A stretch of 53,794 nucleotides of DNA, taken from Alphaproteobacteria bacterium UBA828 (lineage in GTDB: Bacteria > Pseudomonadota > Alphaproteobacteria > UBA828). Of the stretch, positions 1 through 9,196 are shown in pieces. The stretch covers positions 1-53,794 of the forward strand of contig DBHM01000022.1 in the NCBI GenBank assembly GCA_002296185.1, in the 5' to 3' direction. A program made the position numbers and the translations under genes. The notes under the pieces were generated by a model. The model was given only the letters and a program-made list of their open reading frames with translations. It was not told the origin of the DNA and made no database searches. Within the stretch, counting starts at the first letter, position 1. Every line of letters starts with the position of its first letter.

Positions 1-132
1 CTTCTTATAACGCTAATCATTGATTTGTCCAACCCCATCAAATAATTGATAGATAATATTACGTCGCTGTGAAGACCCATATAAGATTATGACAAGTCAT
101 AAGTTTTTAAACAGATTTTAAAGTGAGAGAAT

Positions 133-774
133 ATGATAAAAACCGTTAGTGTATGCTTAACAACAATATTAATTGTTCTATTTCTTGTTAATTCTAATGA
201 TTTACTAGCAGCACAGAAAAAAATAAAAATCGTTACCCCCCCAGAAGCACCCCCAATAGCGTCAGGCTATAAGAGTCGAATGGGTATCAATGGACAAATG
301 CGCAGCCAAACACATCAAGGGATCGATATTATTGGGAAAGATGGCCAGCCGATAATCTCAGTAGCTCCAGGGATTGTACTCGAATCGACAATAGAAAAAT
401 GCTGGGGACCAACAATCGCTATAGATCATGGTAATGATTTTAATGGAGAAAAAATTATTGCTCTGTACGGTCACCTAGGCGAAATGCTCGTATCTGCTGG
501 CGATAAAGTCCAAAGAGGACAATTAATTGGTAGGTTAGGGAATAACCAGTATGATTTTAAATGTATATTTAAAATCAGACACCTTCACTTTCAAATTGGG
601 CGTGAATATACGACCAACAAAAATGGTTGGGGAAGTGGATATTTCCTAAAGGACTGGAATAATGGACGCAATCCACACTATTACTGGTCAGATGGGGAAG
701 GCTTAATCACATGTTATCGTGATGGAGTAAAGTATCGTGAAGGCTCAATTACTTATCCTGTGCCATGTGAATAA
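133..774 (+). CDS. exported M23-family (LytM-like) peptidase
   Basis: A 213-residue protein with an N-terminal signal peptide (hydrophobic residues about 8-27, ending LLAA) and one M23/lysostaphin-type metallopeptidase domain. The zinc and catalytic residues are visible: H61 and D65 in HQGID, H114 in YGHL, and the HxH pair H150/H152 in HLHF. The family cleaves peptide cross-links of peptidoglycan in the periplasm, or activates amidases when degenerate; here all ligands are present, so it is probably active. There is no coiled coil or LysM domain, so it is a minimal version with a C-terminal tail of about 50 residues of unknown role. The ATG follows a purine-rich GTGAGAG. It stands alone and converges with the exchanger gene on the other strand. 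Confidence 0.85.
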   Translation: MIKTVSVCLTTILIVLFLVNSNDLLAAQKKIKIVTPPEAPPIASGYKSRMGINGQMRSQTHQGIDIIGKDGQPIISVAPGIVLESTIEKCWGPTIAIDHGNDFNGEKIIALYGHLGEMLVSAGDKVQRGQLIGRLGNNQYDFKCIFKIRHLHFQIGREYTTNKNGWGSGYFLKDWNNGRNPHYYWSDGEGLITCYRDGVKYREGSITYPVPCE

Positions 775-794
775 CGCCTGCAAGTAATGCTTGA

Positions 795-1763
795 TTAAAC
801 ATAATGGTGTATCACGTAAAGACTATAGATAGCTATTAAGAATAATCCAATAACTCTACCTAAACGCCAGCCGGAAAATATGATAAGTAGAACTAAAGTT
901 GTAGCTCCCAAAACTACCCATACGTCTAAATCCCTTATCTCTGATGGTATCGGAGCAGGCTGAACAATTGCCACAGCACCTAAAATTCCTAAAATATTGA
1001 AAAGGCTAGAACCTAATATATTCCCAAGAGCCACATCTCCATGACGTTTTATTGCTGCAACTAAGGATGTCACTAACTCAGGTAAACTTGTACCAAAAGC
1101 AACAACAGTTAATCCAATTACTGCCTCAGAAATACCCGCAGCACGCGCTATCGTCGTACCACTTTCAACAAGGAAATATGCCCCTATGACTACTCCAGCT
1201 ATACCAGACACTAAAAGGGCTCCACCGAACCAAAAAGACCCCTTTGTTTGCTCAACAATATTTCTTGAGTAAGTATCTTGTTTATAACCAGAACCAATTG
1301 ACTGTTTACTAGACTCTGACCAATAGCTATATGCAACATATCCGGATAGCGCTAATACCATTAGAATACCAGCATAACGTGGAAGAATATCTATAAATGC
1401 TAATCCAGTAACCAAGCATGTTGCTAGGCCTAATGACAATAACTCTCGTGACACAGACCTTCGATTAACAAAAATTGGACATAAAATTACTGTAATACCT
1501 AAAATGAGTAGAAGATTAGCTAAATTTGAACCTAAAACATTACCTATTGCTATATCAACTACTCCTTGAGCAGCCGCACTAATGCTAACCACGAGTTCTG
1601 GAGCTGAAGTGCCAAAAGCAACAACTGTAGCACCAATAAGTAAAGGTGAAACACCCATCTTGCGTGCTATCATTACTGAACCACGAACAAGTATTTCACC
1701 ACCAACAAACAAAAGGATTATTCCACCAAAAAATTCTCCCCATGTTAGTGCATTAATACTCAT
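795..1763 (-). CDS. CaCA-family Na+(K+)/Ca2+ exchanger, YrbG-like
   Basis: A 322-residue inner-membrane protein of about ten hydrophobic segments. The two alpha-repeats that define the calcium/cation antiporter superfamily are plain: residues 44-60 (GATVVAFGTSAPE region) and 216-232 (GLTVVAFGTSLPE region), in inverted halves joined by a hydrophilic loop around 150-175. The acidic residues of the two PE motifs are the expected ion ligands. It probably exports Ca2+ at the expense of the sodium or proton gradient; the ion cannot be decided from sequence. Its ATG overlaps the stop of the upstream RNase gene by 4 bases (ATGA), so it is translationally coupled as the last gene of the housekeeping run. 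In related genomes this slot after rng often holds the small zinc protein YacG, which is absent. Confidence 0.88.
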   Translation of the reverse strand: MSINALTWGEFFGGIILLFVGGEILVRGSVMIARKMGVSPLLIGATVVAFGTSAPELVVSISAAAQGVVDIAIGNVLGSNLANLLLILGITVILCPIFVNRRSVSRELLSLGLATCLVTGLAFIDILPRYAGILMVLALSGYVAYSYWSESSKQSIGSGYKQDTYSRNIVEQTKGSFWFGGALLVSGIAGVVIGAYFLVESGTTIARAAGISEAVIGLTVVAFGTSLPELVTSLVAAIKRHGDVALGNILGSSLFNILGILGAVAIVQPAPIPSEIRDLDVWVVLGATTLVLLIIFSGWRLGRVIGLFLIAIYSLYVIHHYV

Positions 1764-3127
1764 TTTTGGTCTATCCTATATTCATCATTTTTTAAAAGGG
1801 GATCGATTTGGATTGTAACATTCGCGCTAAGCCATTCGGAAAACTTCTCCTTGTCATTTACTAGCTCCTTCAAATCGGGAGAAATACTTATTGTGAATAT
1901 AGATGATCCTGATCTGGTCTCTCGCTTAAGTTGTGCTGCAATATAATGTTCAATTATTTTCAATCTGAATCGTCTCACAGGCCACTGAAAGTCTCTGTTT
2001 AATTCTGTCATAGAACCCATTAAAGACTTTCCAACCCTACGACGAGTAACCTCAAGAACACCCCCATGTGTTACTCCAAGAACATCACTTGAAACAATAT
2101 CTCCACTTAGAGAAAATTTCATGGAATTAACATATTCTTTAGACCTTTTTTTTCCAGATTCTAGAGGTAAATCTATTGCTATCAATCCCGCAAGATTTCT
2201 CTTGATGATTTCTTGAGCCGATACAGTTATTGCCTCTCTGCAGGCAATCTCTCTAGATCTCAACCCTGAAGCTGTTCCGGAATCAACATCAATAGTCACA
2301 CAAGCAGCTGTTTCTTCAATAATTATTCTACCACCTGACGGTAACCGCACTTCTGAATTTAGCGAATCACTTAGCTGACTATACAAATCATATCTTTCAA
2401 ATAAATCTTCACTTTCCTCTAACTTAATATGACTAATATATTCTGGATCATACTCCTCTATCTCTTTTCTAACTATCGCATAAACCTTTCGATCATCAAC
2501 GTAAAGGGAAGTGTCACCCAGTGCAAACTCTCGGATTATACGACCTAAAAGACCATTAGCGCTCTCAAGATATTGTGATTCAGATAAGCTATGTAAAGAA
2601 TCTTTCACCAATTTCGAGCGATTAAGTAACTTAGCCGCCTCTAACATTATACTCTCAGAGCTAACCTCTGAGGAATAACGGCGCGCAATAAAAGATCCAT
2701 GGGGACGTTTGATATTTGATAATACACTTAGTAATCGATCATATTCTTCTGTATTATTTAATCTACGACTTATAGTATCTTTTTGACCGTGAGGTAAATA
2801 TACCAAATGCCTTCCTAAGTATACCGGCTCAGACGTCACCATCGGCCCCTTAAAGGCATCTCTATCTCTGGTAATTTGAACTATAACTTTGCCCCCTGGG
2901 CGATAGCTTCCCTTTAAAATTGCCTCTGATTTTTTTCCAACTGAAACAAAAAAAGCACCATGCCCAGTAACTGGCCTTGTAAATTTACCCAACCTTATAT
3001 CACCTATTTCACTAATATGACCATCTAACTCAACGAAAAATGCACGCGCTTCTCCCCGCTTATCCACCAGAGCTGCAAAGAATGCAAATGGCGTTACTGA
3101 GATAATTACTTGGTTAAAACTATCCAA
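1760..3127 (-). CDS. rng: ribonuclease E/G family endoribonuclease
   Basis: A 455-residue member of the RNase E/G family, which cuts single-stranded RNA in rRNA maturation and mRNA decay. An S1-like region lies near residues 35-100. The catalytic acidic residues correspond to D280 (TIDVDSG) and D319 (AIDLPLE), each in the expected hydrophobic context. Size is RNase G-like, with no long C-terminal scaffold. The CPxCxG zinc-link motif that bridges the RNase E/G dimer is missing; the only two cysteines are isolated, near residues 276 and 296. The start appears to be TTG preceded by AGGA; no nearby ATG fits. It follows maf by 5 bases and overlaps the exchanger gene, as in an alphaproteobacterial maf-rng operon. 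Confidence 0.85.
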   Translation of the reverse strand: MDSFNQVIISVTPFAFFAALVDKRGEARAFFVELDGHISEIGDIRLGKFTRPVTGHGAFFVSVGKKSEAILKGSYRPGGKVIVQITRDRDAFKGPMVTSEPVYLGRHLVYLPHGQKDTISRRLNNTEEYDRLLSVLSNIKRPHGSFIARRYSSEVSSESIMLEAAKLLNRSKLVKDSLHSLSESQYLESANGLLGRIIREFALGDTSLYVDDRKVYAIVRKEIEEYDPEYISHIKLEESEDLFERYDLYSQLSDSLNSEVRLPSGGRIIIEETAACVTIDVDSGTASGLRSREIACREAITVSAQEIIKRNLAGLIAIDLPLESGKKRSKEYVNSMKFSLSGDIVSSDVLGVTHGGVLEVTRRRVGKSLMGSMTELNRDFQWPVRRFRLKIIEHYIAAQLKRETRSGSSIFTISISPDLKELVNDKEKFSEWLSANVTIQIDPLLKNDEYRIDQK

Positions 3128-3132
3128 CCAAC

Positions 3133-3780
3133 TTAATCCTTAATGTTTTGCATTTCATTGATTTTTATATATTTTGAAAAATGCATTTTCCATCCCAAGC
3201 CATTAAGTAGTCCCTTAGTCTGATTAAGTGGTAGACCAACTATATTTGAGTATGAACCGTTTATCCATACTACAAAACTATCAGCAAAACCCTGAATGGC
3301 ATAACCTCCAGCCTTTCCTTTCCATTCACCACTAATTAAGTAACTTTCAACTTCCTTATCAGTGAGTCTTTTGAAACGAACCCGTGTTTCAACTACAGCT
3401 GTTGCTAAAACAGATTTTGGAGAAATAACAGCCACACCTGTCAAAACACGATGACGTCGACCTGATAAGCGCTGCAAACAATTCCTAGCCTGATCAGTAT
3501 TTTCTGCTTTGGGCAAAACATCTCGACCACAAGAAACAACAGTATCTGCGCCTATTATAAAAAATCCAGACTTATGCGAGGATACTGAATATACTTTTTC
3601 CTTTGCTACCCTCAAAGCGTAATTACTAGGAGATTCTCTTATTGATTTCTCTTCACTTATATTAGGATGAATCACCTCGTCGGGGACTACTCCAACTTGC
3701 ATGAGTAGTTCTAGACGTCTTGGAGATGCTGATGCGAGAATGAGCTTATTATTGTTCATTATTTTGGATGGAATCACCAT
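3133..3780 (-). CDS. maf: Maf-like nucleotide pyrophosphatase
   Basis: A 215-residue Maf/YhdE/YceF-family protein. The diagnostic ASASPRRLELL motif lies at residues 17-27, the central IIGADTVV near 75-82, and the later RFKRLTDKEV and GGYAIQG segments are present. Members hydrolyse non-canonical or modified nucleoside triphosphates (dTTP/UTP, m7GTP) to the monophosphate, a cytosolic house-cleaning role; the subtype is not assigned. An alternative ATG lies seven codons in, at 3759, directly before NNNKLILASASPRR, and would give 208 residues, closer to family length. It is followed by rng after 5 bases. The gap of 108 bases to the upstream phosphatase gene has no room for infA, which sits here in many relatives. 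Confidence 0.9.
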   Translation of the reverse strand: MVIPSKIMNNNKLILASASPRRLELLMQVGVVPDEVIHPNISEEKSIRESPSNYALRVAKEKVYSVSSHKSGFFIIGADTVVSCGRDVLPKAENTDQARNCLQRLSGRRHRVLTGVAVISPKSVLATAVVETRVRFKRLTDKEVESYLISGEWKGKAGGYAIQGFADSFVVWINGSYSNIVGLPLNQTKGLLNGLGWKMHFSKYIKINEMQNIKD

Positions 3781-3888
3781 TCTAGTTTAACCGAATTATC
3801 TACACTTAAATAATTTGATGCCTGATTAATAGTAATCACTCAGCAATCCCTATAATACCTATAAATAAATTAATATTTAGAAAATATC

Positions 3889-4329
3889 CTATATTACTGG
3901 GGCAGGATTTGAGAATCTTGTTAGTAACTTTTTTGATAATTCATCTCTGATCTGTCTAAACGCATCTAATCTTACCTCTCTGCTCCCCTCAATTATAGAG
4001 GGATCCATAGTATGCCAAAATTCAACTTTACACTCAGTAGTCCTAGTCATTTCCATAGCTTTATGTTGAGCTTCTGGAGATAAAGAAATCACCATATCAA
4101 AGTTAGAACTACTTAAATCCTCAAAAGTCTTTGATTGATGTAAAGATATATCTATACCTAACTCTTGCATTACTGCTATCGCAAATGGATCTATCTCTCC
4201 CATACGAACACCAACAGAGTCTATCAACACCCGTCTTCCACATAAGCTTTTCATTAGCGCTTCAGCAATAGGTGAACGCACAGCATTCCATGTGCAAGCA
4301 AATAAAATTCTATCAGGCTGAGTTACCAT
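3889..4329 (-). CDS. low-molecular-weight phosphotyrosine phosphatase / arsenate-reductase-like protein
   Basis: A 146-residue LMW-PTP-fold protein. The P-loop C12-x5-R18 (CTWNAVRS) follows a hydrophobic strand, and the general-acid Asp sits in the later DP motif at D109. This fits a cysteine-dependent phosphatase; the same fold serves arsenate reductases, and the sequence does not separate the two. It lies 6 bases after UPF0262 and hisD, a placement conserved in alphaproteobacteria that points to a housekeeping role rather than arsenic resistance. I see no ars genes nearby. Confidence 0.82.
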   Translation of the reverse strand: MVTQPDRILFACTWNAVRSPIAEALMKSLCGRRVLIDSVGVRMGEIDPFAIAVMQELGIDISLHQSKTFEDLSSSNFDMVISLSPEAQHKAMEMTRTTECKVEFWHTMDPSIIEGSREVRLDAFRQIRDELSKKLLTRFSNPAPVI

Positions 4330-4335
4330 GGTGTG

Positions 4336-4824
4336 TTACACACGCATCTGAAAAACGTAAAGGACAGTAAAAAGCCGACGGGCAGTCTTATCATCAACTA
4401 CTACTTTGTCCTTTAATGTTTCTCTTAGTATTTCAGAGCCTTCATCATGTAAGCCTCTTCTGCCCATATCTATTGCCTCAATCCGCGCTGGTGCAGCAGC
4501 GCGAATTGCCTCCATATAAGCTTCACAGACTCTAGCGTAATCTTTTAATAAAGATCTGAAAGGTGACATAGGTATAGAAATCGATTCCACCTTCGAGCCT
4601 GATCCATCTTCTAAATCAAATAAAAGACGATTATCTACGACTCGGAGACATACATTATATGGACCTGGTGAAGCACCCACAGGTGAAAAAAAGTTTGAAT
4701 CCACGAGATCATAAATAGCCACCTTTCTTTCGTGCTCAATATCAGGGTTAGGATGCCTTCCTACCGTATTATCAAGAACTAAACTGGCAATAAATTGAGT
4801 ATCTTGAATATGCTTATCCGACAT
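4336..4824 (-). CDS. UPF0262 family protein
   Basis: A 162-residue protein of the uncharacterised UPF0262 family, recognised mainly by its position between hisD and the LMW phosphatase and by segments such as HPNPDIEHERKVAIYDL and PSPYNV-like GASPGPYNV. The ATG at 4824 lies 4 bases after the hisD stop; an in-frame upstream start at 4872 would run deep into hisD and add residues unlike the family. No catalytic motif or membrane segment is visible, so it is probably cytosolic. Function is unknown; co-transcription with hisD is likely but does not prove a part in histidine synthesis. Confidence 0.8.
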   Translation of the reverse strand: MSDKHIQDTQFIASLVLDNTVGRHPNPDIEHERKVAIYDLVDSNFFSPVGASPGPYNVCLRVVDNRLLFDLEDGSGSKVESISIPMSPFRSLLKDYARVCEAYMEAIRAAAPARIEAIDMGRRGLHDEGSEILRETLKDKVVVDDKTARRLFTVLYVFQMRV

Positions 4825-4828
4825 TGCC

Positions 4829-6136
4829 TCAGTCCGAGGTTTCGTCCATTCGGAGTGAAATAGATAAAGCATGAGCCTCCAGGCCTTCAGCTTTAGCTAT
4901 TTTTATTGCCGACGGTCCAATCGCTCCCAGGCTATGAGAATCACAGCTTACGGTTGTAGTTCTCTTCAAAAAATCTATTACTGATAATCCTGATGTAAAC
5001 CGCGCACTTCTTGAAGTAGGCAAAACATGATTTGGTCCAGCAACATAATCTCCTATAGCCTCGGGGGTAAATCGGCCTATAAACATTGCACCCGCATTAG
5101 TAATTGTTTTAACGAGCTCATCAGGCGATTCTACAGCTAACTCCAAGTGTTCAGGGGCTATTTGATTAGCAAGGTTAGAAGCTTCTTCCATAATTGACTT
5201 GACCAATATTATAGCCCCAAACCGCTTCCAACTGTCGCTGGCTATATCAGAACGTTTTAATGATTTTAAATACCTTCCAATAGAATTCTCCACCTTCTTC
5301 GCAAATTCATCGTTGTCAGTTATAAGTATAGCCCGGGCAGTTGGATCATGCTCAGCTTGCGATAGAAGGTCCATTGCTATCCAATCTGGGTTATTTAGTT
5401 TATCAGCTATAACTAAGATCTCAGATGGACCGGCAATCATATCTATACCAACTTGTCCAAAAACTTGGCGTTTTGCAGAAGCTACCCAGGCATTTCCAGG
5501 TCCTACAATCTTATCTACTGGAGTAATTGTACTAGTCCCATAGGCTAATGCTGCTATGGCTTGCGCACCACCAATAGTCCAAATTTCATCGACTCCAGAT
5601 ACCTTAGCTGCTGCAATCACATATGGACTTAGATTTCCTTCAGGCGCTGGAACAGCCATTGCTATTCTGGGCACTCCAGCAACTTTAGCTGGTATGGCAT
5701 TCATAAGCACTGATGATGGATACGCAGCAGTACCCCCAGGAACATAAATTCCAACAGATGAAATTGGCCTCCATAAAGCCCCTAAACCGACTCCTAAATC
5801 ATCAGTAAAATTGATGTCGATGGGACTTTGCATCTCATGGAATTTCCTTATTCGTAAGGATGCAAAATTTATGGCATCTAAAGTTTCTTTGCTACAAGCA
5901 TCTACAGACTGGTCTATTTTTTCTTTAGTTAAAAGCAGATTTTTAACGTCTAGACTATCAAACCTATCAAGCTTTGAGGTGAGTTCTAAAAGTGATTTAT
6001 CTCCATGCATACGTACTTTATCAATTATTTCTTTTACCCCAGAGTCCACAATTGCAGTGCCGTCTGGCCTTTCATGAATTAGACTAGAAAAGGCCTCTGT
6101 AAAATTACTCTCTGAGGAATCTAAACGCCTAACCAT
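4829..6136 (-). CDS. hisD: histidinol dehydrogenase
   Basis: A 435-residue HisD, which oxidises L-histidinol to L-histidine in two NAD+-dependent steps, the last reactions of histidine synthesis in the cytosol. Family landmarks are clear: the GPGNAWVASAKR and IDMIAGPSEIL segments, the EHDPTA zinc/substrate region and AGPNHVLPT near the C-terminus. I chose the ATG at 6136 (MVRRLDSS) rather than 6184, because it gives the usual length. It overlaps the hisG stop by 8 bases, which is typical of this coupled pair. The gene is 4 bases ahead of UPF0262. Confidence 0.95.
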   Translation of the reverse strand: MVRRLDSSESNFTEAFSSLIHERPDGTAIVDSGVKEIIDKVRMHGDKSLLELTSKLDRFDSLDVKNLLLTKEKIDQSVDACSKETLDAINFASLRIRKFHEMQSPIDINFTDDLGVGLGALWRPISSVGIYVPGGTAAYPSSVLMNAIPAKVAGVPRIAMAVPAPEGNLSPYVIAAAKVSGVDEIWTIGGAQAIAALAYGTSTITPVDKIVGPGNAWVASAKRQVFGQVGIDMIAGPSEILVIADKLNNPDWIAMDLLSQAEHDPTARAILITDNDEFAKKVENSIGRYLKSLKRSDIASDSWKRFGAIILVKSIMEEASNLANQIAPEHLELAVESPDELVKTITNAGAMFIGRFTPEAIGDYVAGPNHVLPTSRSARFTSGLSVIDFLKRTTTVSCDSHSLGAIGPSAIKIAKAEGLEAHALSISLRMDETSD

Positions 6137-6788
6137 TAACAGCCTCCCTAAAGCGTTGCACCCAATCTCCAACGCTATTTGCAAGAGTTTTCATTGCTGC
6201 TCGATTCACTACTAACCTAGAAGTCACATCTGCAATATGTTCTACTTCTACTAGTCCATTAGCTTCTAGTGTTGCTCCAGTATGAGTCAAATCAACAATT
6301 CTTCGACACAATCCTAGAGTAGGGGCTAATTCCATAGCTCCGTTTAACTTAATACATTCTGCCTGCACACCTCGAGCAGCAAAATGTCTTTCAGTAAGTC
6401 TGGGGTATTTTGTTGCCACTCTAACGTGACTCCATTGTGCCGGGTCGTCTTTCTGAGCAAGCTCCTTGAGTTCTGCCACCACTAAACGGCATGGAGCTAT
6501 ACCAAGATCAACAGGCGAGTAGAGCTCATCATAATCGAACTCCATCAAAACATCTGCTCCCGCCACACCAAAATGTGCTGCCCCGAAACCAACAAAAGTT
6601 GCCACATCGAATGAACGCACACGAATTATACTTAATTCCTCAATATTCGTGGCGAATCTAAGCTGCCTAGCATCCTTTTCTTGAAATGCCGGTTCAGGAA
6701 CTATTCCCACATCATCCAACAGAGGCATTAACTCCTCAAGAATGCGGCCCTTTGGCAAAGCCAAAATAATACCGTCTTGACCCTTCAT
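6129..6788 (-). CDS. hisG: ATP phosphoribosyltransferase, short form
   Basis: A 219-residue HisG catalysing the first committed step of histidine synthesis, ATP + PRPP to phosphoribosyl-ATP. The ALPKGRI start, FGAAHFGVAGADVL segment and RIVDLTHTGATLEANGL PRPP-binding loop identify it. At about 220 residues it lacks the C-terminal ACT-like regulatory domain of long HisG. Short HisG normally needs HisZ, a histidyl-tRNA-synthetase-like partner, for activity and feedback control, and no hisZ is present in this window. The ATG at 6788 is preferred over a GTG two codons earlier. It overlaps hisD by 8 bases. Confidence 0.94.
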   Translation of the reverse strand: MKGQDGIILALPKGRILEELMPLLDDVGIVPEPAFQEKDARQLRFATNIEELSIIRVRSFDVATFVGFGAAHFGVAGADVLMEFDYDELYSPVDLGIAPCRLVVAELKELAQKDDPAQWSHVRVATKYPRLTERHFAARGVQAECIKLNGAMELAPTLGLCRRIVDLTHTGATLEANGLVEVEHIADVTSRLVVNRAAMKTLANSVGDWVQRFREAVNG

Positions 6789-6830
6789 TTTCACTCACTT
6801 TCAATCACTACTTATCAAATAAGTATCATA

Positions 6831-7310
6831 TTAATCAATTGGTTCATCACCATCAAAAGTAACCATTAAATTGCTTTGTACTGGCTCATCAAGATCTTCC
6901 ATCCTTATATCAAAACCTTCCACATCAACTAAGATTTCACCACCACATGAGAATATTAGCCTTATACGATTTTTATCTCTAACCTTAAGCGCTGAAATAG
7001 CAATCAACTCTAGTAACCTATTCTCCTTAGTTTGGTCTACTTTCTTTAAAAGGATTTTATGCACACCCTCAATTCTCAAAGCTGCACGAACCTGTTTTAA
7101 TGGCAATACATCCTTATCAAATTTATGACTCGCAGCATCCTCCCAGGTATAACGTACCATTATTGCAGCAAACCGCTCTTCAGCTTTATCATAAGCTATT
7201 TCACCATAACAAGTTACAGCTCCCTGCAAACATGCACTTATTACAGTTAAATCTTCTGACTCCTTAGCTCGAAGACGTAACCTAGATTCATTTCCTGAGA
7301 AATCATTCAT
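6831..7310 (-). CDS. DUF2948 family protein
   Basis: A 159-residue soluble protein of the DUF2948 type, recognised by its place directly after murA in alphaproteobacteria and by the pattern LRAKESEDLTVISACLQGAV near the start and FSCGGEILVDVEGF near the end. The ATG overlaps the murA stop by one base (TGATG), so translation is coupled. No signal peptide, membrane helix or catalytic motif is seen. Function is unknown. The link with murA is positional only. Confidence 0.8.
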   Translation of the reverse strand: MNDFSGNESRLRLRAKESEDLTVISACLQGAVTCYGEIAYDKAEERFAAIMVRYTWEDAASHKFDKDVLPLKQVRAALRIEGVHKILLKKVDQTKENRLLELIAISALKVRDKNRIRLIFSCGGEILVDVEGFDIRMEDLDEPVQSNLMVTFDGDEPID

Positions 7311-8599
7311 CAACTTGCTGTCTCCCGGGTAATATAGGCTCCGATTTTAGATAACTTCTCCTCAATCCGTTCATATCCTCTGTCTATATGATAAACCCTA
7401 TCAATCACTGTTTCACCCTCTGCAGCAAGTCCGGCTATCACTAGCGACGAAGAAGCTCTTAGGTCAGTTGCCATTAATCGAGCGCCCTTTAATTGCTCTA
7501 CCCCACGCACTACAGCCACCCCTCCTTTAACGCTTATGTTAGCACCTAGGCGGGCTAATTCTGGTACATGCATGAATCTATTTTCAAATATACTCTCAGT
7601 AACCGCAGAAGTTCCTTTAGCAATTGTCATAAGGGCCATTGCCTGAGCCTGTAAATCCGTTGGGAAGCCGGGATAAATATTTGTTGATATATCAGTAGCC
7701 TCTATTGGTCTGGTTGCTGCGATGTTAATACCATCTTGTGTATTACTAACAGTAACCCCACTCCGTATAAGCATTTCTAATGGTAGTTCTAGATGATCAC
7801 TATCAGCTCCAACTATATTAATGCTCCCCCCAGTGATTGCAGCCGCCATAGCATACGTCCCTGCTTCAATACGATCAGGGATAACTTGGTGTCTAGCACC
7901 ATGAAGTATATTTTTACCTTCAATGATTAAATCATCGCTTCCAATACCACTAATATTGGCACCCATTTTTAATAAACACTTAGATAAATCAACAACCTCA
8001 GGCTCACGGGCTGCATTCTTGATCCTTGTTTCTCCACTTGCTAAGACCGCAGCCATCATTAAATTTTCTGTTGCACCGACGGAAGGAAAAGGCAAAGAAA
8101 TATTAGCACCCCTCAATTTCGTTGGCACAGAGGCCTCTATATACCCATCTACTAGTGAGATCTCAGCCCCCATCTGAGATAGACCTGAAAGATGAATATC
8201 AATCGGCCGCGTTCCAATTGCACAACCACCAGGCAAAGAAACTCTCGCACTTCCAATACGCGCTAATAATGGGCCTAGGACTAAAATAGAAGCGCGCATC
8301 CTCGACACAAGATCATAGCCTGCAGTTGCATTATCTATTCGATCAGCTTGTAAACTTAATTCTTTTGGAAGTGTCTGGTTTAAACTATTCTTTTTTTCTA
8401 AGCTATCAATCTTACAACCATGAGTGGTTAACAAGTCCCCCATAGTCTTGATATCCGCTAAATCAGGAACATTCTCCAAAACAAGGCGATCAGCTGTTAG
8501 CATTGAAGCAACCATAAGAGGTAAAGCTGCATTTTTTGCGCCACTTATTGTGACATTACCAGAAAGCTTGCGACCTCCTATTACTCTAATCTTGTCCAT
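7310..8599 (-). CDS. murA: UDP-N-acetylglucosamine 1-carboxyvinyltransferase
   Basis: A 429-residue MurA, which transfers the enolpyruvyl group of phosphoenolpyruvate to UDP-GlcNAc, the first cytosolic step of peptidoglycan precursor synthesis. The SGAKNAALP segment near the N-terminus binds substrate. The catalytic cysteine is present in PGGCAIGTRP (C126), the residue alkylated by fosfomycin, so sensitivity at the target level is expected. Length is normal. The ATG at 8599 is preferred over a GTG one codon upstream because MDKIRVIGG is the usual beginning. It forms a coupled pair with DUF2948. Confidence 0.96.
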   Translation of the reverse strand: MDKIRVIGGRKLSGNVTISGAKNAALPLMVASMLTADRLVLENVPDLADIKTMGDLLTTHGCKIDSLEKKNSLNQTLPKELSLQADRIDNATAGYDLVSRMRASILVLGPLLARIGSARVSLPGGCAIGTRPIDIHLSGLSQMGAEISLVDGYIEASVPTKLRGANISLPFPSVGATENLMMAAVLASGETRIKNAAREPEVVDLSKCLLKMGANISGIGSDDLIIEGKNILHGARHQVIPDRIEAGTYAMAAAITGGSINIVGADSDHLELPLEMLIRSGVTVSNTQDGINIAATRPIEATDISTNIYPGFPTDLQAQAMALMTIAKGTSAVTESIFENRFMHVPELARLGANISVKGGVAVVRGVEQLKGARLMATDLRASSSLVIAGLAAEGETVIDRVYHIDRGYERIEEKLSKIGAYITRETAS

Positions 8600-8641
8600 C
8601 ACTAGCCTCTGTAAAACACCTTAATAACTTAACGTATGTTC

Positions 8642-9196
8642 CTAAAGCCGAGGAAGTGTTACTCCTGTTTGACCTTGGTATTTACCAGACCTATCAGCAT
8701 AACTGACTTCACAATCTTCGTCAGCTTTTAAGAAGATAAACTGACAAGCGCCCTCATTCGCATAAATTTTAGCTGGCAATGGGGTTGTATTTGAGAACTC
8801 GAGAGTTACATGTCCTTCCCATTCAGGTTCTAAAGGAGTCACGTTTACAATAATTCCGCATCGAGCATAGGTCGACTTTCCTAGACATATTACAAGAACA
8901 TCTCTAGGAACACGAAAATATTCTACAGTTCTTGCCAGCGCAAAACTATTTGGAGGAATAACACAGACATCTCCAGTACGTTCAACAAAACTCTCTGAGA
9001 CAAACTCTTTAGGATCAACAAGAGCCGAGTCAACATTTGTAAATATTTTGAAATCTTCGGAGACTCTTGCGTCATATCCATATGAAGAAACCCCATACGA
9101 AATACAGCCCTCTCGCTTCTGTGATTCAACAAAGGGCTCAATCATCCCTCTAGAAACCGCCATCTTACGTATCCACCTATCGGGCATTATGGCCAT
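8642..9196 (-). CDS. dcd: dCTP deaminase
   Basis: A 184-residue Dcd that deaminates dCTP to dUTP, supplying dUMP for thymidylate synthesis in the cytosol. It begins MAIMPDRWIR as in alphaproteobacterial homologues. The GKSTYAR segment (about 106-112) and the catalytic Glu in EGHVTLEFSN (E133) are in place, followed by the C-terminal YADRSGKYQGQTG region that closes over the nucleotide. Length matches the proteobacterial monofunctional group. It lies 40 bases upstream of murA on the same strand and probably heads the dcd-murA-DUF2948-hisG-hisD transcript. Confidence 0.96.
   Translation of the reverse strand: MAIMPDRWIRKMAVSRGMIEPFVESQKREGCISYGVSSYGYDARVSEDFKIFTNVDSALVDPKEFVSESFVERTGDVCVIPPNSFALARTVEYFRVPRDVLVICLGKSTYARCGIIVNVTPLEPEWEGHVTLEFSNTTPLPAKIYANEGACQFIFLKADEDCEVSYADRSGKYQGQTGVTLPRL

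Noticed and set aside
3889..4329. Arsenic-resistance arsenate reductase
   Set aside because: Same fold, but there are no ars partners and the neighbourhood is a conserved housekeeping run.
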